A stretch of DNA of 64,000 nucleotides from an uncultured bacterium (GTDB lineage Bacteria > Elusimicrobiota > Elusimicrobia > Elusimicrobiales > Elusimicrobiaceae): positions 1 to 64,000 of the forward strand of contig CASEVJ010000007.1 in NCBI GenBank assembly GCA_949291365.1, written 5' to 3'. The notes under the pieces were generated by a model, which was not told where the DNA came from, ran no database searches, and worked only from the letters and a program-made list of their open reading frames with translations. Both the position numbers and the translations under genes were made by a program. Below are positions 40,885-49,195 of the stretch, piece after piece; the first letter of the stretch is position 1; each line of letters starts with the position of its first letter.

Positions 40885-41420
40885 TGTACCAGGGAATCAG
40901 AATAGCCGGTTTCGGCGGGCAGGGCGTAGTCTCTGCCGGTATTTTGCTGGCACAGGCCGGCGTGGAAGAAAAGAAAAACGCCAGCTGGCTGCCTTCTTAC
41001 GGGCCGGAAATGCGCGGCGGCACGGCCAACTGCTCTGTCGTGGTAAGCGACGGGGAAGTGTTTACGCCTATCGTGTCTGTGCCGGATACGGTGATTATTA
41101 TGAACGAGCCGTCCCTGCCTAAATTTGAGCCGTTGCTCAAAAAAGGCGGGCTGATGATTATCAACAGCTCTCTTATTAATTCCCGCCCCGCCCGCACTGA
41201 CATTACAGCAGTATGCGTGCCGTGCAATGAGATTGCCGAGCAAGTCGGCTCTGCCCGCGTAGCCAACTTGGTGGCGCTGGGTGCGTTTTGCAAGCTGACC
41301 GGAGCGGTGGAAGTGGAAGGCATTGTACACGCGATGAAAAAAGTGTTCAAACGCGCCAAACCCGAAATGCTGGAAATCAATAAAAAAGCCCTGCAGGCCG
41401 GGTTTGATTACGTCAAATAA
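40884..41420 (+). CDS. 2-oxoacid:ferredoxin oxidoreductase gamma subunit
   Basis: A 178 aa gamma subunit with RIAGFGGQGVVSAGILLAQAG at the N-terminus and SWLPSYGPEMRGGTANCSVVVS (about 34), both hallmark motifs of the CoA-binding gamma domain. It completes the delta-alpha-beta-gamma set. A terminator follows at 41441. Confidence 0.94.
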   Translation: MYQGIRIAGFGGQGVVSAGILLAQAGVEEKKNASWLPSYGPEMRGGTANCSVVVSDGEVFTPIVSVPDTVIIMNEPSLPKFEPLLKKGGLMIINSSLINSRPARTDITAVCVPCNEIAEQVGSARVANLVALGAFCKLTGAVEVEGIVHAMKKVFKRAKPEMLEINKKALQAGFDYVK

Positions 41421-41440
41421 ATTTTGACATCAAATGTGAC

Positions 41441-41471
41441 AAAAGCCGCCCTATTCTGGACGGCTTTTTAT
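41441..41471 (+). terminator. intrinsic terminator after the oxidoreductase operon
   Basis: AAAAGCCG at 41441-41448 pairs with CGGCTTTT at 41461-41468, with further C-G pairs inside, followed by TTATT. The 220 bases that follow hold a bulged AT-rich hairpin (about 41490-41511) and nothing I could identify. Confidence 0.75.
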
Positions 41472-41695
41472 TGTGTATAAATTTACGGGCGTTGAAAATG
41501 TTATTTTAACGTCACAGATGGTGAAATAAACAGCTGCCGTTGCCGGAAATTGGTGTTTAGCAAGCAATACCAAGGCCGCCTATCTGAGACCGTGTTTTGT
41601 ACAAAACATCCAGAGGGAAAAAAGGGGACTTGGAAACAGTAAAAATAATATGCACAGATCCGTTACAGGCCTGCCGCTGTTTGCTGGAGAGGGCT

Positions 41696-42928
41696 TTATC
41701 CTTCGGTCGTGTCTTCTGCATAATAGCGTATCAGGCGCCCTTCAGAGCGGGCGCATTTGGCAGAAAGGTGCAGAAATATACAAGCCGGCAGTAGCATGGC
41801 TACGCAGCCCAGTACAGCTATTTTCAGCCCGAATGTGTCAGAAAGCCGGCCGATGAGGGCTGGGGAAAGGGCGTCCCCCAGCGCATGGATTAGGAAAATA
41901 TTGACGGCAAAGGCCATGGAACGTATTTTGCGGCTGCTCAAGGCCACCAGCGTGGCGCTGATAGGCCCCAGCGGGATAAACATAAACACCATGGCAATAA
42001 AAAAGGTAATTAAAGAAAAAGGCATACGGTGGCTGACTACGCCGGCCCCGGCAAACGGTATCATCAAAATAAAACTGGCGGCTATGACGATAAAATAGGC
42101 ATAATCGGTTTTTTTCAGCAACCGGTCTGCTGTTCTGCCCCCGATAAATGTGCCCAGCGCGCCCGCCGCAATTACCATACTGCCAAATACCAGTCCCGCC
42201 TGGCTCACGTCCATGGCAAAAAAACGGTGGAAGTAGGTAGGCATCCAGGCAGAGAGCCCGCCCAGCGTAAACGTTTGCATGGCGTGGGCCAGACATAAAA
42301 ACAAAAAAGGTTTATTTTTAAGCAGAGAGATATATTGTGCTGCGCCGGGTTTTTTGCGGTTATCCAAATAGCGGTGTTCCCGGTCTTTAATGCACAGCAG
42401 CGCCAGCAGCCCCAGCAGCAGCCCCGGAGCCCCCACCAGCATAAAAGCAGCCCTCCAGCCCCAAGACCCTCCGATTACGCCTCCCAGCAAATAGCCCAGC
42501 GCCGCACCAGCCGGAAGCGCCAGCCCAAAATAGGCCAAAATGGTGGCGCGTTTCTTTTTGGGGTATTGTTCAGCCAAAAAGGGCTGGGCAATGGTGGTAA
42601 ATCCGCCTTCTCCTATGCCGATAGCGCCGCGGGCGGCAAGCAAAGAGCCGTAATTGCGCGCCAGACCGCTTAAAAATGTGGCCGCACTCCATAAAAGGGC
42701 GCTTGCGGCTATCCAGTATTGGCGCGGGTGCCGATCTGCAAAGAAGCCGACCAGCGGTGCATAACACATATACACAAGCATAAACACAGAGGCCAGCGTG
42801 CCCAGTTGAAAATCGGTAATCTTCAAATCGGTTTGTATTAAGGGAAAAACAGAAAAAAGCACTTGCCTGTCTATGTAATTAAACAGGTTCAGCAAAAATA
42901 AAATCCAAAATAAACGTTTAGGGTTCAT
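41696..42928 (-). CDS. MFS transporter, Spinster-like
   Basis: A 410 aa major facilitator protein with about twelve membrane segments. The start NYIDRQVLFSVFPLIQTDLKITDFQLGTLASVFMLVY and the cytoplasmic loop FADRHPRQYWI (motif A-like) are of the Spinster/hexuronate subgroup. GIGEGGFTTIAQPFLAEQYPKKKRATIL is a strong family mark. Substrate unknown; organic anions or lipids are possible. Upstream on the minus strand only a weak AAAG precedes the ATG. Confidence 0.88.
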   Translation of the reverse strand: MNPKRLFWILFLLNLFNYIDRQVLFSVFPLIQTDLKITDFQLGTLASVFMLVYMCYAPLVGFFADRHPRQYWIAASALLWSAATFLSGLARNYGSLLAARGAIGIGEGGFTTIAQPFLAEQYPKKKRATILAYFGLALPAGAALGYLLGGVIGGSWGWRAAFMLVGAPGLLLGLLALLCIKDREHRYLDNRKKPGAAQYISLLKNKPFLFLCLAHAMQTFTLGGLSAWMPTYFHRFFAMDVSQAGLVFGSMVIAAGALGTFIGGRTADRLLKKTDYAYFIVIAASFILMIPFAGAGVVSHRMPFSLITFFIAMVFMFIPLGPISATLVALSSRKIRSMAFAVNIFLIHALGDALSPALIGRLSDTFGLKIAVLGCVAMLLPACIFLHLSAKCARSEGRLIRYYAEDTTEG

Positions 42929-42990
42929 CTTTATTTATTCTATAAAATATTAACCGAGTACAAAGATCCGCACAGCCGTATATAAATTTA

Positions 42991-43010
42991 TATAATAAAA
43001 CAAAAGGAGG
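42991..43010 (+). promoter_or_regulatory. promoter and ribosome binding site of the pilin gene
   Basis: TATAAT at about 42991-42996 in an AT-rich stretch, then AGGAGGAG ending about seven bases before the ATG at 43015. A consensus site suggests high expression. Confidence 0.55.
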
Positions 43011-43014
43011 AGTT

Positions 43015-43452
43015 ATGAAGAAAGGGTTTACCTTAATAGAACTTTTGATTGTGATGGTGGTGGTCACTATTTTAGTTACGTTAGGCGTACCGGCCTATAA
43101 GACGTCTATGGAAAAGGGCCGCGCGCTGGAAGGCATGGCTAATGCCGCCTCGGTGAGCGAAGCGGTAAATGCATACTATATCCGCAATGGCAACAGTTAT
43201 GGCACGGCTTCCGATTTGACTCTTTTTGCGTTAGGGAATACGGCAGAGGGCGGGGCGGCCGGGATTACGGCAAGCAAATTTTTTAATGCCCCCACCATTG
43301 CTGTTTCCGGCGGAACAGTTACGGTGTCTATGAAGCGAGCCACAAACGCTTATACCATCCAGTTTACCAATGCTAGCGGCGCCACGACAGGGCGTTCCTG
43401 CACCGGCCATACCGATGCCGGCCGGCGCTATTGTAAAGCCATTGGATTTTAG
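43015..43452 (+). CDS. type IV pilin-like / pseudopilin protein
   Basis: A 145 aa prepilin. The leader MKKG is followed by FTLIELLIVMVVVTILVTLGVPAY, with cleavage after Gly 4, the new N-terminal Phe and Glu at mature position 5. The helix continues with EGMANAASVSEAVNAYYIRNG. Two cysteines near the end (CTGH, YCKA) can form the C-terminal disulfide loop. It stands alone, without assembly genes, as is common for the many scattered pilin genes of Elusimicrobia (an inference). Own promoter and terminator. Confidence 0.92.
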   Translation: MKKGFTLIELLIVMVVVTILVTLGVPAYKTSMEKGRALEGMANAASVSEAVNAYYIRNGNSYGTASDLTLFALGNTAEGGAAGITASKFFNAPTIAVSGGTVTVSMKRATNAYTIQFTNASGATTGRSCTGHTDAGRRYCKAIGF

Positions 43453-43472
43453 CTTGTTGGCTGTTTAAAAAT

Positions 43473-43496
43473 CCCCGCTTACAGCGGGGCTTTTTT
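43473..43496 (+). terminator. intrinsic terminator after the pilin gene
   Basis: CCCCGCT at 43473-43479 pairs with AGCGGGG at 43483-43489, loop TAC, then CTTTTTTAT. Confidence 0.87.
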
Positions 43497-43962
43497 ATGG
43501 CAAGTAGGTTTTTCGGTTTTGCCGCAGAGCTTCAAATAAAGTAATGGCCGCCGAGGAAGATAAATTCAGCGAGCGCACCGGCCCGGTCATGGCAATAGTA
43601 TAGAGCCGGTCTGCATAGGTGGTGTAAAATTCTTTTGGCAGGCCGCAGGATTCCGCCCCGAAACACAAAAAGGAACCGTCTTTAAATTCAGCGTCCCAAT
43701 AATTTTTTTGTCCTTTAGTAGAGAGGAAAAACAGCTGTTCGCGTGCCGGCTTGTTTTGCGCTAAAAACTCTTCCCAGTTTTCATAGCGGCGGTAATCCAG
43801 ATTGGGCCAGTAATCCAGCCCGGAGCGGCGTATTTCTTTGGAAGCGATTTTAAAGCCCAGCTTACCTACCAAATGCAGGCGCGTGCCAGTAGCCACGCAG
43901 CTGCGGCCGATATTGCCGGTGTTGAACGGAATTTCCGGATTAATTAAAACGATATGCAGCAT
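43495..43962 (-). CDS. trmL: tRNA (cytidine(34)-2'-O)-methyltransferase
   Basis: A 155 aa SPOUT methyltransferase. It has MLHIVLINPEIPFNTGNIGRSCVATGTRLHLVGKLGF at the start and the knot region FGAESCGLPKEFY followed by IAMTGPVRSLNLSSSAAITLFEALRQ at the end. TrmL methylates the wobble ribose of tRNA-Leu species. No clear Shine-Dalgarno precedes its ATG. It starts right after the terminator of the minus-strand phosphorylase gene. Confidence 0.94.
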   Translation of the reverse strand: MLHIVLINPEIPFNTGNIGRSCVATGTRLHLVGKLGFKIASKEIRRSGLDYWPNLDYRRYENWEEFLAQNKPAREQLFFLSTKGQKNYWDAEFKDGSFLCFGAESCGLPKEFYTTYADRLYTIAMTGPVRSLNLSSSAAITLFEALRQNRKTYLP

Positions 43963-43981
43963 ATCCGATAGAAAATGTACA

Positions 43982-44014
43982 AAAGGAAAGCCGGTTTATC
44001 TCCGGCTTTCCTTT
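43982..44014 (-). terminator. intrinsic terminator of the phosphorylase gene
   Basis: Perfect 13-bp stem AAAGGAAAGCCGG at 43982-43994 with its complement at 44002-44014, loop of seven. On the minus strand it ends in T residues (CCTTTTGT). Position just behind the glgP stop. Confidence 0.82.
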
Positions 44015-44030
44015 GGTCAGTATACAGAAT

Positions 44031-46589
44031 TTATTCTTCCCAGCGCAGGTACAGCGGGGTCAGAATGTTAGGTACTTTGTCACAAGCGGGCAAAATGCGC
44101 AGGGCATAATCCTGGCGGCCGCTGTTGTAGGGGGCGATTTGTACTTCGTAGATATAAGCATTTCCATCCTGCCCCGTGCATGTCATGTCCACGGCCGCTT
44201 CTTTCTCAATATCGCCCAACGTGCCGCGGGTGCCCAGGTACAGCTCTACCTGAATATCCTGCGGGGAGAGCGCACCCAAAAACACACGGGCTTTAAAGCT
44301 GAGCTGGTCTCCCATCAAGATAGCTTTGTCTATAGCCGGAGTGGCATCAGCCACGCTGACGCGGTACCAGTTGTCGGCTATCTTTTTGCGCCAGGCAGCC
44401 ACTTGTGCGGCGTTGTCGTCCTGGGCCAGCAGCTGGCCGAAATTATGGGCGCCGATATAGAATTTTTCGTAGTATTCTTTGACCATGCGGTTGGTATTGA
44501 ATATCGGGGCGATTTCGCGGATAGATTTTTTCATCAGTGCCAGCCAGGTGGGGGAAAAGCCCTTTTCATTTTTGGCGTAATAGGCCGGGGCGATTTCCTG
44601 CTCCAGCAGGTTGTAGAGCGATTCCGCTTCCACCGCGTCGCGTTCGGCATCGGAGGAATATTTTTCCGCCCCGCCGATAGACCAGCCAAAATCACATGGC
44701 CCCACTTCGTCCCACCAGCCGTCCAAAATAGAAAGCATCAGTGCGCCGTTTACCGCCGCTTTCATGCCGGAGGTGCCGCTGGCTTCCATCGGGCGTATGG
44801 GGTTGTTGAGCCATACGTCCACCCCTTGCACCATATAGCGGGCCAAGTTCATGTTATAATCTTCCAAAAATACGACTTTGTTTTTAAAACGCGGATCGTT
44901 TTGCGTCAGATTATAAATTGTTTTAATGAACTCTTTTCCTGCCGTATCGGCCGGGTGGGCTTTGCCGGCAAATACAAACTGCACCGGGCGCAGCGGATTG
45001 TTGACAATTTTATCCAGCCGGTCTAAATCCTTAAACAACAGCGTGGCACGTTTGTAGGTGGCAAAACGCCGGGCAAACCCAATGGTCAATACGTCCGGTT
45101 TTAACACTTTGCTGGATTTGTTTACCGACATCATGTCAAAACCTTGGCGCTGGAGCTGGCGTTTCATGCGGCCCCGGGCCAGATTGATTAGTTTGAGTTT
45201 GCGCTGCCCGTGCACGGCCCAAAGCTCTTCGTCCGGAATAGTGTTTATTTTGTCCCAGATGCCAGGGGCGGAAGGATCCACCTCGTCAAACTGGCTGCCG
45301 CCCAATAAGTAGCGGCGGTACAAATCATTGATTTCATGCGATACCCAAGAAGAGCTGTGTATGCCGTTGGTAATGCTGCCTATGGGCACTTCGTCCACCG
45401 GCAGGCCGGGCCACAAATTATGCCACATTTCCCGGCTTACTTTACCATGCAGTTTGGCCACCCCGTTGGCATAGGCCGTCAGGCGCAGGGCCAGTACCGT
45501 CATGCAGAAAGTGGCCGAATCGGCTTTTTCTTTGCCCAAGGCCAAAAATTCATCCCAGGAAATACCCATCTGCCGGGCATAGTATTCCATGTATTTGCGC
45601 ACCAGGGCCGGGTCAAAGTGTTCATTCCCAGCGATAACCGGGGTATGCGTGGTAAACACAGATGAGGCCCACACAATTTCGCGCGCTTGGGCAAAGTCCA
45701 GGTGGCGCTGCTGCATAATGTCAATAATGCGTTGAATGAGCAAGAACGCGCTGTGCCCTTCGTTAATATGATAAACGGTGGGATTGAGCCCCATAGCATT
45801 TAAGGCCTTTACCCCGCCAATGCCCAACACAATTTCCTGGCGGATGCGGTTTTCTCGGTCGCCGCCGTAAAGCTTTTCGGTAATCAAACGCTGGGCGGGG
45901 GTGTTTTCCTGCAGGTTGGTATCCAATAAATACAAATCCGTGCGGCCCGTTGCCACGCGCCAAATGCAGGCCTTTACGCTTTCATGAATGCCCAGCGGCA
46001 CGTCTACGGTAATTTCTTTGCCGTCCTTGTCGCAGACGCGTTCTACGGCCATGTGGGCCCAGTCATTGTCCGGGTATTCTTCATTTTGCCAGCCCTCGCG
46101 GTTGAGGAGTTGCTGTACATATCCCTTTTTATAAAACAAACCCATGCCGATAATAGGCATGCCCAAATCGCTGGCGGATTTAATATGGTCGCCTGCCAGC
46201 ATGCCTAAACCGCCAGAGTAAATGGCCAGGCCTTCCCCAATGCCGTATTCCATGGAGAAATAGGCCGTCAGCATATTGCCCTGTTCTTTTTTGTTTTCTT
46301 TGTACCAGGTGTGCGGATTGTTTTTGTAATTGTAGTAGGCCTCTTTGACCTGATTGACTTGGGTAACAAACGTTTCGTCTTTGCTTAATTCTTCCAGCCG
46401 TTTCTGCGGCACGCAGCCCAGCATCCACTTGGGATTGCGGCGGGAGGCCGTCCAGAGTTTGGGGTCAATTTGCACAAAAAGCAAAATAGCCGGCCAGTTC
46501 CAGGTAAACCACATGTCACTGGCGAGTTCTTCTAAAAATTTAATATTATCGGGCAGGTTGGGCTGCACGGTAAAAGAATGGATTTTCAT
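44031..46589 (-). CDS. glgP: alpha-glucan phosphorylase (GT35)
   Basis: An 852 aa alpha-glucan phosphorylase of the TIGR02094 type, which releases glucose 1-phosphate from glycogen or maltodextrin with PLP. The N-terminal LASDMWFTWNWPA domain (about 25) is typical of this subgroup. Further marks are YFSMEYGIGEGLAIYSGGLGMLAGDH, GSITNGIHSSSW, FAGKAHPADTAGKEFIK and the PLP-lysine region RPMEASGTSGMKAAVNGAL. GAGAGGAGCG precedes the ATG and TATAAT lies about 45 bases upstream. Likely works with the GH57 enzyme at 60515 on storage glucan. Confidence 0.95.
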   Translation of the reverse strand: MKIHSFTVQPNLPDNIKFLEELASDMWFTWNWPAILLFVQIDPKLWTASRRNPKWMLGCVPQKRLEELSKDETFVTQVNQVKEAYYNYKNNPHTWYKENKKEQGNMLTAYFSMEYGIGEGLAIYSGGLGMLAGDHIKSASDLGMPIIGMGLFYKKGYVQQLLNREGWQNEEYPDNDWAHMAVERVCDKDGKEITVDVPLGIHESVKACIWRVATGRTDLYLLDTNLQENTPAQRLITEKLYGGDRENRIRQEIVLGIGGVKALNAMGLNPTVYHINEGHSAFLLIQRIIDIMQQRHLDFAQAREIVWASSVFTTHTPVIAGNEHFDPALVRKYMEYYARQMGISWDEFLALGKEKADSATFCMTVLALRLTAYANGVAKLHGKVSREMWHNLWPGLPVDEVPIGSITNGIHSSSWVSHEINDLYRRYLLGGSQFDEVDPSAPGIWDKINTIPDEELWAVHGQRKLKLINLARGRMKRQLQRQGFDMMSVNKSSKVLKPDVLTIGFARRFATYKRATLLFKDLDRLDKIVNNPLRPVQFVFAGKAHPADTAGKEFIKTIYNLTQNDPRFKNKVVFLEDYNMNLARYMVQGVDVWLNNPIRPMEASGTSGMKAAVNGALMLSILDGWWDEVGPCDFGWSIGGAEKYSSDAERDAVEAESLYNLLEQEIAPAYYAKNEKGFSPTWLALMKKSIREIAPIFNTNRMVKEYYEKFYIGAHNFGQLLAQDDNAAQVAAWRKKIADNWYRVSVADATPAIDKAILMGDQLSFKARVFLGALSPQDIQVELYLGTRGTLGDIEKEAAVDMTCTGQDGNAYIYEVQIAPYNSGRQDYALRILPACDKVPNILTPLYLRWEE

Positions 46590-46648
46590 GGACGCTCCTC
46601 TCTTAAAGATTATTCATTATATAAAATATTTCCGGCGCTGAACCCCTA

Positions 46649-47704
46649 TTATAATACGGCGTGCAGCACAATAAAATACCCCACCATCAGCACCGCGCCC
46701 AAAGGTACGGCTGTTTTTGCCCAGTCCTTGCTGTTTATTTTAAGTTTGGACGCACAGATGATATTGGGAATATTGCCGGGAATTAACATGCCGCCCGAAA
46801 TAATCAAACTCATCAGCAGGAAGGTTAAATTGCGGGTGGAAATGTCGGGCGTAATTTCAATGGCGGCCAGTGTGGCGTTATCCAAAATGGCCGAGAGCAC
46901 GTTAATAAAATAAAGTGCATTTTCCGACAAATGGGAAATGGTCATCACAGCCAGCGGTTTGAGCCCGTCGCCCAACAGTACCAGCGCCATCACAAACAGG
47001 TATACTTTGGCTGCCCGCAGAGCAATGCTTTTGACGGTGTGTTCCGCTCCGTCCGCCAAAGCTGTTTGAGCCGCAGAAGCGGACTTTTCTTCTCCAATGC
47101 GCATGGCCATCGCCGCTAATAGCAGGTTGCCTGCTAGTACAAACCAGCCCAAGTGTTTGAGCAAAAACCAAAAATCCGCATAATGCGGTGCGCCCTTGAG
47201 TTTGGAGAGAACAATAGTGCCCAGCGGCTCCCCTATAGATGTCAATACCGCGCCCATGCCAATAGCAAAACAGCTGTATACCACCAGCTGTACGCGGCCT
47301 TTGCGGTTAATAGGAAGCAGGGGCACAATTTCTGCCAAAATCAGCGCGGCGATAATAGCGGTAATCACACTTGACGTCAGCCCCAGCACCAGCACAATCA
47401 GTGCCAGTGTGGCCCGCAGCCCCAGCAGAGCAACCGTTTGCGTGGTCACTTTCTGTACAGCCCGGTGGAAACGTTTAAACAACAGCCCCGCCACCAGCAC
47501 TGCCAAAGTAATTTTAATAGGGTCTTCCAGTGCGGTTTTGACTAAATCCCAGCTCCACATGCCCGTCACAGATACGGCCACAGCCCCGCAGACAAACAGA
47601 AACGCTTCTAAATTTTCTTCCACTTTGTGCACGCTTAAAGGCAGCACCAGCACCAGTATAATCAATAGACATAATAAGCCAATTTGAAACACCGACAAGT
47701 CCAT
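46649..47704 (-). CDS. DUF1646 family membrane protein (putative cation transporter)
   Basis: A 351 aa integral membrane protein with about ten hydrophobic segments. The Ile/Leu-rich start, the KVEENLEAFLFVCGAVAVSV stretch, MGAVLTSIGEPLGTIVLSKL and LSAILDNATLAAIEITP recall the DUF1646 family and the ion-transporter superfamily (NhaD/ArsB-like), with polar breaks in two homologous halves. Ion and direction unknown. GGGAGGA precedes the ATG and a TACAAT lies about 35 bases upstream. Confidence 0.82.
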   Translation of the reverse strand: MDLSVFQIGLLCLLIILVLVLPLSVHKVEENLEAFLFVCGAVAVSVTGMWSWDLVKTALEDPIKITLAVLVAGLLFKRFHRAVQKVTTQTVALLGLRATLALIVLVLGLTSSVITAIIAALILAEIVPLLPINRKGRVQLVVYSCFAIGMGAVLTSIGEPLGTIVLSKLKGAPHYADFWFLLKHLGWFVLAGNLLLAAMAMRIGEEKSASAAQTALADGAEHTVKSIALRAAKVYLFVMALVLLGDGLKPLAVMTISHLSENALYFINVLSAILDNATLAAIEITPDISTRNLTFLLMSLIISGGMLIPGNIPNIICASKLKINSKDWAKTAVPLGAVLMVGYFIVLHAVL

Positions 47705-47802
47705 ACTTCCTCCCGATAGAAAGAGCTTTTTCCTTATTGTATGAAATTTTCGGACACGTCCGCCGGGATTTTGAGGTTATCTTGCGCCCCGGGCCACAAA
47801 AA

Positions 47803-47828
47803 ACCGGAGGCCGCTGCGGCTCCCCGGT
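47803..47828 (-). terminator. terminator of tRNA-Glu
   Basis: On the minus strand ACCGGGGAGCC pairs with GGCCTCCGGT around the loop GCAGC, then TTTTTTG. It lies directly downstream of tRNA-Glu. Confidence 0.75.
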
Positions 47829-47837
47829 ATCAAAATA

Positions 47838-47911
47838 CGTCCCGTACGAGATTCGAACTCGTGATCTCCGCCTTGAGAGGGCGGCGTCCTGGACCACTAG
47901 ACGAACGGGAC
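47838..47911 (-). tRNA. tRNA-Glu (CTC)
   Basis: A 74-base cloverleaf on the minus strand. Acceptor strands GTCCCGT and ACGGGAC with discriminator G. D-arm GTCTAGTGGTCCAGGAC. Anticodon stem-loop CCGCC-CTCTCAA-GGCGG reads CTC. T-arm ACGAGTTCGAATCTCGT. CCA is not encoded. A TGCTAAAAT box on the minus strand about ten bases upstream is its likely -10. Confidence 0.92.
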
Positions 47912-48121
47912 TGAACATGTATATTTTAGCAAATTATCGTTTTATCGCCTAGGTGTGCTTTAAAATTGCCTGGTGCTGGGTTTGGGGCCCGGGGGAACAA
48001 ATGGCCTCGCCGTTAGGCAAGCGGCGCAGAAGTGCCGGCACTGCGGCGGGGTTTTTATAGGGTTAAAATGCTAAAATATACTTTATACACATCTTTATTC
48101 CCGTTTGAAGGAGTTTATTCC

Positions 48122-49195
48122 ATGGAAATCGGCATCGTCGGCCTGCCCAATGTAGGAAAATCCACCCTTTTTAATGCACTCACCTGCGCCGGTGCGGAAG
48201 CGAGCAACTATCCGTTCTGTACCATTGAACCCAATGTGGGTATTGTGCCTATACCGGACAAACGCCTAGACACCTTGTTTGACATGTTCAAACCACCCAA
48301 GAAAACCGCTGCTTTTATCAAATTTGTAGATATTGCCGGCATTGTCAAAGGCGCCAGCCAGGGGGAAGGACTGGGCAATAAATTTTTGGCCAATATCCGC
48401 GAGGTGGACGCCATTATCCACGTGGTGCGCTTGTTTGAAGATGAGAACGTAACCCATGTGATGAACTCCGTAGACCCGCTGCGCGACATTGAAGTCATTA
48501 ACACAGAGCTGATGCTGGCAGATTTGGAAACAGCTAATAAAATCTGCGACCGTTTGGGCAGCAACGCCAAAAGCGGCAAAAAAGAAGCCGTAGCCGCTTT
48601 TGAAAACATGAAGCAAATCAAGGCCGCGCTGGAAGAGGGCAAGCCGGTTTCTTCCTTGCATTTGGAGCCGGAAGTGCTCAAAGAATACCAGTTTCTTACC
48701 GCCAAGCCCGTTTTGTATGTAGGCAACAATTCCGAAAAACGCAACACCGCCAACGCCGAAAAAGTGGCCCAATACTCCCGGGAAACGGGCGCGGGCTTTG
48801 TGGAGTTATGCGTAAAGTTTGAGGCAGACATTGCCGAGTTCTCCGAAGAAGAGAAAAAAGCATTTCTGGCCGAAACCGGCAACGACTACACCGGCCTTGA
48901 AAAGGTAGTGCGCGAGGGCATGAAACTTTTAAACCTTTGCACCTATTTTACCGCCGGCAGCGAGGTGGAAGTGCGCAGCTGGCTGATACCGGTGGGCTGC
49001 ACGGCGCCGCAGGCGGCGGGCAAAATCCACAGCGATTTTGAAAAAGGGTTTATCCGCGCCGATGTATACACCTTTGACGACTTGGTCAAATACGGCGATG
49101 AAAAAGCCCTTCGTGAGCACGGGCTTATCCGCTCCGAAGGCAAAGACTATATTGTAAAGGACGGCGACGTTTGCCTGTTTAAAATCAATGCCTAA
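48122..49195 (+). CDS. ychF: redox-regulated P-loop ATPase YchF/OLA1
   Basis: A 357 aa Obg-like NTPase that binds ATP and the ribosome. P-loop GLPNVGKSTLFNAL at about residues 7-20, DIAGIVKGASQGEGLGNKFL (about 67) and a C-terminal TGS domain (about 275-357) with FTAGSEVEVRSWLIPVG and SDFEKGFIRADVYTFDDLVKYG. AAGGAG fixes the ATG at 48122; the frame is open further upstream. It overlaps the next gene by 8 nt. Confidence 0.96.
   Translation: MEIGIVGLPNVGKSTLFNALTCAGAEASNYPFCTIEPNVGIVPIPDKRLDTLFDMFKPPKKTAAFIKFVDIAGIVKGASQGEGLGNKFLANIREVDAIIHVVRLFEDENVTHVMNSVDPLRDIEVINTELMLADLETANKICDRLGSNAKSGKKEAVAAFENMKQIKAALEEGKPVSSLHLEPEVLKEYQFLTAKPVLYVGNNSEKRNTANAEKVAQYSRETGAGFVELCVKFEADIAEFSEEEKKAFLAETGNDYTGLEKVVREGMKLLNLCTYFTAGSEVEVRSWLIPVGCTAPQAAGKIHSDFEKGFIRADVYTFDDLVKYGDEKALREHGLIRSEGKDYIVKDGDVCLFKINA

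Noticed and set aside
42928-42960. Leaderless start for the MFS gene
   Set aside because: The minus-strand box (TAGAAT or TATAGA) lacks the TG extension and the spacing is eight or more, so it does not fit the six-base pattern.
44013-45026. Long plus-strand open frame of 337 codons
   Set aside because: It lies inside glgP on the opposite strand, whose product matches a known family over its full length. The plus-strand translation has no recognisable domain and no ribosome binding site.
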